Source: CAILZL01 sp963748005 (lineage in GTDB: Bacteria; Pseudomonadota; Gammaproteobacteria; Steroidobacterales; Steroidobacteraceae). Taken from it: DNA of 64,000 bases. Below the pieces are notes generated by a model that was not told the DNA's origin, made no database searches, and saw only the letters and a list, made by a program, of their open reading frames with translations. The DNA is taken from positions 558,001 to 622,000 of the forward strand of contig CAVVHH010000003.1 in NCBI GenBank assembly GCA_963748005.1, in the 5' to 3' direction. The stretch's first letter is position 1; each line of letters begins with the position of its first letter. The position numbers and the translations under genes are program-made. Below are positions 16,150 to 24,758 of the stretch, piece by piece.

Positions 16150-16602
16150 CTAATTGCCAATCTTGCGACGCGCACTGGCCGCCGTGGCGGGATCGGTGAC
16201 AAAGCCCACCTGCAATGCGCCGGCGCGTTGCAGCAGCACCATGCCTTGCACCACCTGCCCATAGGGTACGGCGGTATCCGCTTTCACCAGTACCGTGGTA
16301 GTGGGTTCACGCCGCAAAACGGCAGACACGCGCTCGGTAACGGCATCCGCACTCAGCGCCTGTTCCGGCTTGCTGCCCACGCTCAGAAAGTAGCGACCAC
16401 TCTTGTCCACGCTCAGGATCAACGGCGGCTGATTGCGCGGATCCGGCGGCAACGGCGCAGCGCCAGCCTTGGGCAATTCCACCTTGATACCCTGTGACAT
16501 CAGGGGCGCGGTGATCATGAAAATGATCAGCAGTACCAGCATCACGTCAATGTAGGGAACCACATTGATTTCACCCATCAGCTTGCGGCCACGTCGCGCC
16601 AT
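16150..16602 (-). CDS. tolR: Tol-Pal proton-channel subunit TolR
   Basis: A 150-residue ExbD/TolR protein. It has a short N-terminal GEINVVPYIDVMLVLLI membrane segment with the essential proton-carrying aspartate in YIDVML, then a periplasmic domain (TTVLVKADTAVPYGQVVQGM) typical of the family. It lies between tolQ and tolA with gaps of three and six bases, consistent with one operon. Confidence 0.95.
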   Translation of the reverse strand: MARRGRKLMGEINVVPYIDVMLVLLIIFMITAPLMSQGIKVELPKAGAAPLPPDPRNQPPLILSVDKSGRYFLSVGSKPEQALSADAVTERVSAVLRREPTTTVLVKADTAVPYGQVVQGMVLLQRAGALQVGFVTDPATAASARRKIGN

Positions 16603-16605
16603 GGG

Positions 16606-17316
16606 TTACGCCCCTTTGCTGGCCGGTGTAGCAGCCGGTGCCGGGCGCGCGGCGGCACTACGCTGCAGGATGGTGGACAGCTCTTCAACAAAGGTGTCGT
16701 AACGCAATTCCAGACGACTGACCTGGTCTGCGTAGCGATTGTAGAAAATCACCGCAGGAATGGCCGCGAACAGACCCATGGCAGTGGCCACCAGGGCATC
16801 CGAGATGCCCGGCCCCACCTGAGCCAGAGTCACCTGTGCTGCACCACCCAGGCCGTGAAATACGCTCATGATGCCCCACACCGTGCCGAACAGACCGACA
16901 TAGGGACTGGTCGAGCCGATAGTGGCGAGCATGGACAGACTTTTTTCCAGGCGGTCCGTTTCCTTCAACAAGGCCGCACGCATGGCGCGCCGGCTGCCTT
17001 CAATGATCTGATCGGAACCGATGGCGCCATGTTGTCGCATGCGGCCGAATTCGCGAAAGCCGGATTCAAAAATACTCGCCACGCCGTATGACTTGCCCTT
17101 GTTGGCCTCGAGCCGGCGATACATGGCAGTGAGATCGCCGCCCGACCAGAACTCGTCTTCAAACTTGTCGGCCTCGGCGCGGGTTTTGCTCAGCTCGGCA
17201 CGTTTACGCAGAATGATCATCCACGACGTGACCGATGCTGCCAGCAGCAACGCCATCACCAGCTGTGCGACCACGCTGGCATCGCGCACCATCTCAAACA
17301 CCGACATATCATTCAT
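16606..17316 (-). CDS. tolQ: Tol-Pal proton-channel subunit TolQ
   Basis: A 236-residue inner-membrane MotA/TolQ/ExbB protein with three membrane segments: about residues 15-38, a pair near 128-150 and one near 165-190. The family blocks LSMLATIGSTSPYVGLFGTV and GISDALVATAMGLFAAIPAV are present. The Thr and Ser residues lining the proton path are visible in IGSTSPY and VATAMG. Its ATG overlaps the ybgC stop (ATGA), so translation is coupled. Confidence 0.95.
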   Translation of the reverse strand: MNDMSVFEMVRDASVVAQLVMALLLAASVTSWMIILRKRAELSKTRAEADKFEDEFWSGGDLTAMYRRLEANKGKSYGVASIFESGFREFGRMRQHGAIGSDQIIEGSRRAMRAALLKETDRLEKSLSMLATIGSTSPYVGLFGTVWGIMSVFHGLGGAAQVTLAQVGPGISDALVATAMGLFAAIPAVIFYNRYADQVSRLELRYDTFVEELSTILQRSAAARPAPAATPASKGA

Positions 17317-17735
17317 GCCTGCAAGCTCCCAACGATCTCTCTGGGCAAGGCCCGGGGTTTGAAACTGCCCGCATCAATGCAGGCCACCCGGATCTTGCCA
17401 TCCAGCAACAATTCGCCATCCACCGTATCACGGTGAACAAACTGCTCAAAACTCAGACTGACCTTGCCAATCTCGACGATGCGGCAGCGTATCTGCAACA
17501 CATCGCCATACCGGGCCGGACGCCTATAATTGGCCTCGACCTGCGCAACGACCATTATCACGCCGTGTTGTTCCTTGAGCGGCATCTGTTCGATACCCAG
17601 CGCCCGCAACCATTCGGTGCGTGCCCGCTCCAGAAACCGCAGGTAGTTGGCGTAGTACACCACGCCGCCGGCGTCGGTATCTTCCCAGTACACACGTACC
17701 GGCCAGACGAACTCGGAACACATGGTCTCCGGCAT
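17313..17735 (-). CDS. ybgC: Tol-Pal-associated acyl-CoA thioesterase YbgC
   Basis: A 140-residue hot-dog-fold thioesterase of the 4-hydroxybenzoyl-CoA thioesterase type. The catalytic aspartate lies in the family motif VYWEDTDAGGVVYYANYLRF near residues 16-34, followed by ERARTEWLR. It is the first gene of the classic ybgC-tolQRAB-pal-cpoB set. Its ATG overlaps the ruvB TAA stop, so it also continues the ruv transcript. Confidence 0.95.
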   Translation of the reverse strand: MPETMCSEFVWPVRVYWEDTDAGGVVYYANYLRFLERARTEWLRALGIEQMPLKEQHGVIMVVAQVEANYRRPARYGDVLQIRCRIVEIGKVSLSFEQFVHRDTVDGELLLDGKIRVACIDAGSFKPRALPREIVGSLQA

Positions 17736-18778
17736 TACACCTCGTCCTCGCGAAACAGATCCGGCGTCGCGGCGCGCTCCGGGAGTTTGAGGCCAAAGTG
17801 CAGATAAGCGCTGCGTGTCGCCATGCGGCCACGGGCGGTGCGCATCAGGAAGCCCTGCTGGATCAGGAAGGGTTCGATGACATCTTCAATCGTGCCGCGC
17901 TCTTCGCCCAGCATGGCCGCCATGCTTTCCACGCCCACCGGTCCGCCATCGAATTTTTCCATGATGGCCAGCAGCAGTTTGCGGTCCATCACGTCGAAGC
18001 CCTGCGGATCGACATCCAGCATGTCCAGCGCTGCCTGGGCGATCTTGCCGCTGACGGCGCCACCGGCTTTGACTTCGGCGTAGTCGCGCACCCGCCGCAA
18101 CAGGCGATTGGCGATACGCGGCGTGCCGCGCGAACGCAGGGCAATGTGTTGCGCACCTTCGCTGTCCATGGGCACGCCCAGAATGGAAGCGGAACGCTGC
18201 ACGATGTGTGTGAGGTCGTGCACGTTGTAAAACTCCAGACGCTGCACGATGCCAAAACGATCGCGCAGCGGCGAGGTCAGCAGGCCGGCGCGTGTGGTGG
18301 CGCCCACCAGCGTGAAGGGTGGCAGGTCGAGCTTGATGGAACGCGCCGCGGGTCCCTCGCCGATCATGATATCCAGCTGATAGTCCTCCATGGCCGGATA
18401 CAGGATCTCTTCCACCACCGGACTGAGGCGATGAATCTCGTCGACGAACAACACGTCGTGCGCCTGCAGGTTGGTGAGCAATGCTGCCAGATCACCAGGT
18501 CGTTCGATCACCGGTCCGGAGGTTTGCTTCAGACCCACACCCAGCTCATTCGCAATGATGTTGGCCAGCGTGGTCTTGCCCAGTCCCGGTGGTCCGAAGA
18601 TCAGCACATGATCCAGCGCCTCGCCGCGCTTGCGTGCCGCCTCGATGAAAATTTCCATCTGATTACGCACGGCAGCCTGACCGACGTAATCAGCCAGTTT
18701 TTTCGGGCGCACGGCGCGGTCGTAGGTTTCGTCCTCGAACTGTTCGCCGGCAGAAACGATGCGGTCTTGCTGGATCAT
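17735..18778 (-). CDS. ruvB: Holliday-junction branch-migration ATPase RuvB
   Basis: A 347-residue AAA+ motor that drives branch migration with RuvA. Visible are Walker A GPPGLGKTTLA (about residues 59-69), Walker B VLFVDEIHR, sensor GATTRAGLL, the arginine-finger region, and the C-terminal winged-helix region ending in RTARGRMATRSAYLHFG. The start codon overlaps the ruvA stop as TAATG. The length matches the family. Confidence 0.97.
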   Translation of the reverse strand: MIQQDRIVSAGEQFEDETYDRAVRPKKLADYVGQAAVRNQMEIFIEAARKRGEALDHVLIFGPPGLGKTTLANIIANELGVGLKQTSGPVIERPGDLAALLTNLQAHDVLFVDEIHRLSPVVEEILYPAMEDYQLDIMIGEGPAARSIKLDLPPFTLVGATTRAGLLTSPLRDRFGIVQRLEFYNVHDLTHIVQRSASILGVPMDSEGAQHIALRSRGTPRIANRLLRRVRDYAEVKAGGAVSGKIAQAALDMLDVDPQGFDVMDRKLLLAIMEKFDGGPVGVESMAAMLGEERGTIEDVIEPFLIQQGFLMRTARGRMATRSAYLHFGLKLPERAATPDLFREDEV

Positions 18779-19383
18779 TATTTCTGTACCGCCGCTTTCA
18801 AGGCATGCCGGATGATTTCTTCCACGCTCTGCAAGGCCGGATCAATCGCCTTCAGCAACCTGGTGATCTCAGCAGGCTTGTAACCCAGCGCCATCAGGGC
18901 ACTGAAGGCCTCGCCCTGCGCCCCACCATTGCCTTGACCATTGACCTGAGTGATTTGCGGGAAGCTGGCAAGTTCACCAAAGCCTTTGACTCGATCGCGC
19001 ATTTCGATCAACAGCCGTTCGGCGGTCTTGCGCCCCACCCCGGGAATGCGCACCAGTGAGTCGGCATCGCCCGTGGTGATGCACATCAGCAGCTCATCCA
19101 CATTGATGCCCGACAGAATGGACAATGCCAGCTTGGGACCAATGCCGGACACCTTCAGCAATTCGCGGAACATGCGGCGTTCGCGCTCTGACCCAAAGCC
19201 GAACAGGATGTGCGCATCTTCACGCACCACCAGATGCGTGAACAGATGAATGTCGCTGCCAGTCGCCGGCAAGCCATAGAATGTGGACATGGGTGCATCC
19301 AGCTCATAACCCACACCATGAACTTCCACCACCAGCTGCGGCGGTTGCTTGGTTATCAGCTTGCCGCGCAGAAAACCAATCAT
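18778..19383 (-). CDS. ruvA: Holliday-junction-binding protein RuvA
   Basis: A 201-residue DNA-binding protein with an N-terminal OB fold beginning MIGFLRGKL, two helix-hairpin-helix motifs (LKVSGIGPKLALSILSG and LVRIPGVGRKTAERLLIEM) and the C-terminal RuvB-binding domain. The frame is open for 66 bases upstream, but ATG 19383 gives the universal N-terminus and overlaps the ruvC stop codon (ATGA). Confidence 0.96.
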   Translation of the reverse strand: MIGFLRGKLITKQPPQLVVEVHGVGYELDAPMSTFYGLPATGSDIHLFTHLVVREDAHILFGFGSERERRMFRELLKVSGIGPKLALSILSGINVDELLMCITTGDADSLVRIPGVGRKTAERLLIEMRDRVKGFGELASFPQITQVNGQGNGGAQGEAFSALMALGYKPAEITRLLKAIDPALQSVEEIIRHALKAAVQK

Positions 19384-19901
19384 CGTCGGGTACCTGTTCG
19401 GCCAGCCGCTGCCAACAAACCGCGCAAACGGCGCGAATGCGCATGACACAGCGCGATGGCGATGGCATCGGCGGCATCGGCGCCCATGTCGCCGGTGAGT
19501 TTCAGCAAGCGTTTCACCATCAGTTGTACCTGAGTCTTTTCGGCAGCACCGGAGCCCACCACCGCCTGTTTGATTTCCCGCGGCGCATATTCAAACACGC
19601 TGGCCGGCACGGCAAACGTGGCGCTCAACGCCGCGCCGCGTGCCTGTCCCAGTTTCAGCGCGCTGTCGGCGTTGCGATGCATGAACACCCGCTCGATGGC
19701 CACTTCATCGGGCTGGTGCTGTTTTACCAGTTCGGCAACGCCGGTGAAAATCTGTTTGAGCCGGTCCGGAAAATCGCTGCCATCGGCGCGAATGCCACCG
19801 CTGACGACGTAATTGATCTGTCCGGCATCGCAGTCGAGTACGGCAAAACCCGTGACACGCGAACCGGGGTCCAGCCCCAGGATGCGCGCACGCAACGGCA
19901 T
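19380..19901 (-). CDS. ruvC: Holliday-junction resolvase RuvC
   Basis: A 173-residue RNase-H-fold endonuclease that resolves Holliday junctions. The first catalytic aspartate is Asp11 in ILGLDPGSRVTG. EVAIERVF and the C-terminal DAADAIAIALCHAH carry the others. By homology the start is ATG 19901. An ATG at 20000 in the same frame has a better ribosome-binding site (AGAGGG, about five bases upstream) and would add a basic 33-residue tail (TASARVVATRKVSRSSRR). The choice is unresolved. It is the first gene of the ruvCAB unit and diverges from relA. Confidence 0.93.
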   Translation of the reverse strand: MPLRARILGLDPGSRVTGFAVLDCDAGQINYVVSGGIRADGSDFPDRLKQIFTGVAELVKQHQPDEVAIERVFMHRNADSALKLGQARGAALSATFAVPASVFEYAPREIKQAVVGSGAAEKTQVQLMVKRLLKLTGDMGADAADAIAIALCHAHSRRLRGLLAAAGRTGTRR

Positions 19902-20149
19902 GCTCAGTACCGGCTTGGGTTGCAGCTCGTCAAGGCTGCCTGGCCGGCGCGATGACCGACTCACTTTGCGCGTGGCCACGACGCGAGCAGACGCAGTCAT
20001 CCAGCCCTCTGTGCAGTGAGATGGCGACCGATTCTGCGTATGTGGTGCGTGCGTGATAACAAAACCCGTACCTTGTAATAACCAGACCGCAGAGTGACAA
20101 ACACATGTTGGCCTGCAAGCGTCGCGTATGATACCGGCATTAGCCAGAC

Positions 20150-22315
20150 ATGTGGTTCCCAAGCTTGATTCCGACCGTCAGTCATACCCATCCCGACACA
20201 CCAACGCTGGTCGCGTTGCGCTCCGCATTGACTACGGCGCTGCCCGATACCGCCGCCAGTGCTGCGACCTTGCAGCGTGCCAACGCTGTTGCAGAGATCG
20301 TGCAACCGCTGGGCGTGGACGAAGACATCGTGATGGGCGCCCTGCTCTATCCCCTGCTGGAAGCCAGTCTGCTGGACGATGATGGTGCCGTCGCGCTGGC
20401 AGGTCAGAACGCCGCACGCATGGCACGCGACAGCGTGCGCCTCAAACAGTTTGAATCATCCGGCGGACATCCCACTGGACAAGCGTCGGCGATGCGATCT
20501 GCGGGTCAGGCCGAAGCCCTGCGCAAGATGCTGCTGGCCATCGCTTCGGATGCCCGTCTGGTGTTCATTCGTCTGGCGGATCAGTTGTATCAACTGCGCC
20601 ACGCCAAGGATCTGGAATCTGCAGAACAACAGCACCTGGCGCGTGAAACCCGGGAAATTTTTGCGCCCCTGGCAAATCGGCTCGGTATTTGGCAGTTGAA
20701 GTGGGAACTGGAAGACCTCAGCTTTCGCTATCTCGATCCAGAGGCCTACAAACGCATTGCCGGCTGGCTGGCCGCCAAGCGTGCTGATCGCGAACGTTAC
20801 ATCGCCGACGTTCAGGCCGAACTGCGTACCGCACTGGACAAGGCTGGTATCAAGGCGGAGATCGCTGGCCGGCCAAAACACATCTACAGCATCTGGCGCA
20901 AGATGCAGCGCAAGGGCCTCTCGTTTGAGCAGATCTACGATGTGCGCGCTGTACGCATACTCGTCGACAGTGTCGCCGACTGCTATGCAGCGCTGGGTAT
21001 CGTGCACAGCCTGTGGCCATTCATTCCGGGTGAGTTCGACGACTATATCGCCACGCCCAAGGACAATCTGTATCGCTCACTGCACACCGCTGTGATCGGA
21101 CCGGGCAAGCTGCCGCTGGAAGTGCAGATCCGTACCCGCGACATGCATGAGCATGCCGAGCTGGGTGTAGCAGCGCATTGGCGCTACAAGGAAGGTGGCC
21201 GCGCCGATCCGGCCTACGAGCAGAAAATCGCCTGGCTGCGGCAGATTCTCGAGCCAGCCGAACATGCCGATGCCTCGGGTCAGGCCGAGTCGGAAACCGA
21301 CTTTCTGGAACGCATGCGCGCCGAGCTGTTCGAGGATCGTGTGTACGCGCTGTCGCCACGCGGTGAAGTGGTCGACCTGCCCAAGGGTGCCACGCCGCTC
21401 GACTATGCCTATCACGTGCATACCGAACTGGGCCACCGCTGCCGCGGCGCCAAGGTCAACGACCAGATCGTGCCGCTGACCTATGTGCTGAGTAACGGCG
21501 ACAAGGTCGAGATCATCACCGCCAGGCAACCCCATCCCAGTCGCGACTGGCTGGTGCCGTCACTGGGATTTCTGGCTTCGCCACGCAGTCGTACCAAGGT
21601 CCGTGCCTGGTTTCGCAAACAGGACGAAGGCCAGAACATCGCCCAGGGCCGGCAGATTCTGGAGCGCGAACTGCAACGACTGGCGATCAATGCCGTCACC
21701 CTGCCCGAGTTGCTGGATGAGCTGCACCTGCCCAACGCCGAAGCGCTATATCAGGCACTGGGCGAAGGCGAGCTGACCGTTGCCCAAGTGAGTGGCGCGG
21801 TGCAGCGCCGTGCACGCCCTCAGGAATTGCCCGGCACTTTTCTGCGCAAGTCCAAAGCCAGCAAGCCCGTTGAAGGCATCAGTATTGATGGCGTTGGTGA
21901 CTTGTTGTCGGTATTCGCGCGCTGCTGCCGGCCGGTGCCGCCGGAAAGCATCGTCGGCTATATCACGCAGGGACGCGGCATCAGCATCCATCGCGATGGC
22001 TGTGCCAGTTTCAAACGCCTGCAGGAAAAGCATCCGGAACGCGTCATTCCGGTGGACTGGGGCAGCAGCGCCGGTCAGGAGTTTGCGGTGGACATACTGG
22101 TGCACGCTTACGATCGTCGTGGCCTGGTGCGCGACATCAGCGCCGTACTCACCGATGCCAAGCTCAGTATTCAGGCCATGAACACCCTGACACAACAGGA
22201 TGGCGTGGCCGACATGCAGCTGCGCATCGTGGTCCACAATCTGGAGGAGCTTTCGGGCGTGATGGGCAGAATCCAGGGGCTGCCCAATGTGATCAGCGTG
22301 CGCCGCAAGAGCTGA
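20150..22315 (+). CDS. relA: GTP pyrophosphokinase RelA (monofunctional stringent-response synthetase)
   Basis: A 721-residue RSH-family enzyme. The N-terminal HD hydrolase region is degenerate, with no HDxxED motif, so (p)ppGpp hydrolysis is unlikely. The synthetase domain has the EFDD sequence at residues 295-298 (EFDDYIATPKDNLYRSLH), the acidic version that marks monofunctional RelA rather than bifunctional SpoT. A TGS domain (YALSPRGEVVDLPKGATPLD), a conserved-cysteine segment (ARCCRPVPPESIVGYIT) and a C-terminal ACT domain follow. The ATG lacks a clear ribosome-binding site. A short relic resembling this gene's last codons lies at 50433-50481. Confidence 0.94.
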   Translation: MWFPSLIPTVSHTHPDTPTLVALRSALTTALPDTAASAATLQRANAVAEIVQPLGVDEDIVMGALLYPLLEASLLDDDGAVALAGQNAARMARDSVRLKQFESSGGHPTGQASAMRSAGQAEALRKMLLAIASDARLVFIRLADQLYQLRHAKDLESAEQQHLARETREIFAPLANRLGIWQLKWELEDLSFRYLDPEAYKRIAGWLAAKRADRERYIADVQAELRTALDKAGIKAEIAGRPKHIYSIWRKMQRKGLSFEQIYDVRAVRILVDSVADCYAALGIVHSLWPFIPGEFDDYIATPKDNLYRSLHTAVIGPGKLPLEVQIRTRDMHEHAELGVAAHWRYKEGGRADPAYEQKIAWLRQILEPAEHADASGQAESETDFLERMRAELFEDRVYALSPRGEVVDLPKGATPLDYAYHVHTELGHRCRGAKVNDQIVPLTYVLSNGDKVEIITARQPHPSRDWLVPSLGFLASPRSRTKVRAWFRKQDEGQNIAQGRQILERELQRLAINAVTLPELLDELHLPNAEALYQALGEGELTVAQVSGAVQRRARPQELPGTFLRKSKASKPVEGISIDGVGDLLSVFARCCRPVPPESIVGYITQGRGISIHRDGCASFKRLQEKHPERVIPVDWGSSAGQEFAVDILVHAYDRRGLVRDISAVLTDAKLSIQAMNTLTQQDGVADMQLRIVVHNLEELSGVMGRIQGLPNVISVRRKS

Positions 22316-22341
22316 ACGAGACGCGGTATCGAGCGCAGGGT

Positions 22342-23760
22342 CTAGCTGCTTGGGATGTCGCCGGTCAGCCTGCCCAGAAATTTGAAGGCATACAGCATCA
22401 CGCGGCCGCGTATTGCCTTGCGTGATCCCGTTACACCGGGCAAGCCGAGCTGCTGCATTTCCCCGATGGCCGCGTCATCGCCCTCATCCGGATGCATGGC
22501 GATCCAGAACAATATGCGCGGTAAATCTTCCGCTGCCACGTCCTGCCGGAGCTGGTCCAGGACGATATGCGGCAGGAAACGTTCCACCTCGCTCATTTGC
22601 AGCAGATCGGCAACAGCGATGACATACAAATAGTTGCGGACGCGTTGCACGGGATCGGCTTCGCGGCCGGGTGGCCAGGCCAGCAGGTCAATGCTGATCT
22701 GATCAAGCTGCTCCGCCACCAGATCATCGGGTTGTTCCGAGGCCGCGGCAATCGGAGATACCAAACCGCCGTCCGGTGGCAGTCTTTCGAATGCGACGCG
22801 CTTGAAATCTTCTGCGCCGAGTGACTTCCATCCTGATTGTTGGGGCGCTTGACTGGACAACACAGCCTGCGAAGCCATGCTTGTATCCTGGGCAAAGTCC
22901 TGCGTACCGCCAACGTCCTCCAGCACGACCTCAGTCGCCGCTACACGCCCTTGCCACACCGCCAGCAACCCTACCAACATCCAGACACCCATGGCCAGGA
23001 ACAACCAGCCGTTGCTGCCGCGCATGCGTGTGCGCGTGTCGGCGTCCCAGCGGAACAGACGTAGTCCCGCAAGCAATGCCGCTGTTCCAATCAGGGCAAG
23101 CGCCGCCATATCGAAGCCGACGCCTGCCAGACCGGCACCGGTGACATTGCTCTGCAACGCAGCAACGGCATAACGACCGGGAAAAAAAGTCGACAGATAC
23201 AAGGCCCATTCCGGCAGCGCAGTGAGTCGTACCGCCACGCCACCAATGATCAGCATGGGCAGAAAAATGCACTGTCCCAGCGCCTGCACCGTAGGGACGT
23301 TGTCCGCCAGCACTGCGATGATCAAACCCAGTCCCATGAACGCAGCGGCGGTCAGGATAAAGGCGAACAACAAACCCAGCGGATGTGCGGGGGACGGCAT
23401 GCCCAATGCCAGGGCCAGGCCAATCTGCAGCAGCGCGGCAGCGAACAGCAGAATGAAGCGCGTCGTCAGTGTACTGGCGATGAACAGCCAGGCGGGTGTC
23501 GGTGACAATCTGTAGCGGCGCCATACGCCTCGTTCGCGTTCGCTGACCAGCGTGGTCGGCAGACCAAAACATGCTCCGCCCAGGATGGTGACCGTCAGCA
23601 GTTCACCCAAGTGCAGCGCGATGGGCACCTCGTCATGGCGGTACAAGGTCCAGAAAGCAATCAGAAAAATAAGCGGAAACAAAAAGCCGTAGATCAGAGC
23701 CATCCGGTTGCGGATGGCGAGGGTCAGGCCCAAACGGATCTGAATGAGAAAAACAAACAT
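22342..23760 (-). CDS. ABC-2 type transporter permease with a long C-terminal extension
   Basis: A 472-residue inner-membrane protein. The first 250 residues are a six-segment ABC-2 permease: an N-terminal re-entry segment AIRNRMALIYGFLFPLIFLI, the TLVSERERGVWRRYRLSP loop and TM helices at about 85-105, 115-160, 170-190 and 210-230. A further hydrophobic segment near 255-270 is followed by about 200 soluble residues (DLLAWPPGREADPVQRVRNYL, SEVERFLPHIVLDQLRQ) with no family I recognise. It is the second gene of a pair with the ATPase five bases upstream. The substrate is unknown; the pattern fits a drug, lipid or natamycin-type exporter. Confidence 0.8.
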   Translation of the reverse strand: MFVFLIQIRLGLTLAIRNRMALIYGFLFPLIFLIAFWTLYRHDEVPIALHLGELLTVTILGGACFGLPTTLVSERERGVWRRYRLSPTPAWLFIASTLTTRFILLFAAALLQIGLALALGMPSPAHPLGLLFAFILTAAAFMGLGLIIAVLADNVPTVQALGQCIFLPMLIIGGVAVRLTALPEWALYLSTFFPGRYAVAALQSNVTGAGLAGVGFDMAALALIGTAALLAGLRLFRWDADTRTRMRGSNGWLFLAMGVWMLVGLLAVWQGRVAATEVVLEDVGGTQDFAQDTSMASQAVLSSQAPQQSGWKSLGAEDFKRVAFERLPPDGGLVSPIAAASEQPDDLVAEQLDQISIDLLAWPPGREADPVQRVRNYLYVIAVADLLQMSEVERFLPHIVLDQLRQDVAAEDLPRILFWIAMHPDEGDDAAIGEMQQLGLPGVTGSRKAIRGRVMLYAFKFLGRLTGDIPSS

Positions 23761-23765
23761 GTCGA

Positions 23766-24758
23766 TCAGGAATGCGCTTGCGACGCGATGATTTCCAGCA
23801 AGGCATCTTCCAGTGTGCCTTTGCCTGCCTGCAGATGCACTACCTGCATGCCATGCTCAGCGAGTACAGCGAGTAACCGGGCAAGGGCTTCCCCTGCATT
23901 GGCTGTTGTGAAAGACAGTTCTGTGTCTTCGCAACGGATATCGCGGAACAGCGTCGGTGGCGTGAGCCAGGCAGGATCGATTGTCTGGTCGGTGGTCAGT
24001 TCGACACGCATTGCAGATCGCAACGTGGCGATCAGCTCAGCTGGTGAGCCAGCCGCGACGATCTGCCCGCGGTCGATAACGGCAATCCGGTTGCACAGCT
24101 GCGCTGCCTCATCCATGTCGTGAGTGGTCAGCAGAACCGAACGGCCTTCCTGCCGCATGGCCTGGATGTAATTATGAAATTCGCGACGCATTTGCGCGTC
24201 CAGTCCCGCGGTTGGCTCGTCGAGTACTATGACATGCGGATCATTCACCAGCGCCAGGGCCAGAGCCAGGCGTTGCTTCTGTCCTCCTGATAGCGTGCTC
24301 ACCCGGGAATCCGCTTTCGCCTCCAGACCAAACCGCCCCAGCAGGGGTTCGACAGCAACAGCGCTGTGGAACAGAGCGCCAAATGAATGCAGTGCCTCGC
24401 GTGGCGTAATGCCGTCCTGCAAACCGGTGGTTTGCAAGGCCACACCCAGCTGCTGTCTGGCAACACGCGGCTGCGCGCGCACATCGATGCCGCAGATGTC
24501 GATCGCCCCGGAGTCCGGCTCGACAAGTCCGACTATGGATTCCACGGTGGTGGTCTTGCCCGCGCCATTGGGTCCGAGCAAACCGAAGATTTCGCCGGCG
24601 CGCACTTCAAAACTGACACCGTTGACCGCCCGGATAGCGCCGTAGCGCTTGCAGAGATCACGGACTGTCACACCAGGGAATGACAGTCCGCTATCGACGC
24701 GTTGTGCGCTGCCTTGGTCGTTCAACGGCGCGGTAGCGCCAGTTCGGCTTCGGTCCAC
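23766..24758 (-). CDS. ABC transporter ATP-binding protein
   Basis: A 330-residue ATPase of the CcmA/DRA (ABC-2 exporter) type. Walker A is GLLGPNGAGKTTTVES, the signature is LSGGQKQR, Walker B is VIVLDEPTAGLD, and the switch histidine lies in LLTTHDMDEAAQLC. The C-terminal 100 residues are the usual DUF4162-like tail of such exporters. The called start is GTG 24758, which overlaps the end of the preceding dehydrogenase gene by 37 bases. An internal GTG before TVRDLCKRYG is an alternative. It pairs with the permease gene that follows. Confidence 0.85.
   Translation of the reverse strand: MDRSRTGATAPLNDQGSAQRVDSGLSFPGVTVRDLCKRYGAIRAVNGVSFEVRAGEIFGLLGPNGAGKTTTVESIVGLVEPDSGAIDICGIDVRAQPRVARQQLGVALQTTGLQDGITPREALHSFGALFHSAVAVEPLLGRFGLEAKADSRVSTLSGGQKQRLALALALVNDPHVIVLDEPTAGLDAQMRREFHNYIQAMRQEGRSVLLTTHDMDEAAQLCNRIAVIDRGQIVAAGSPAELIATLRSAMRVELTTDQTIDPAWLTPPTLFRDIRCEDTELSFTTANAGEALARLLAVLAEHGMQVVHLQAGKGTLEDALLEIIASQAHS

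Noticed and set aside
17621..18883. 420-residue plus-strand frame
   Set aside because: It is the antisense of ruvB; Cys/His/Arg/Gln-rich composition is typical of a shadow frame.
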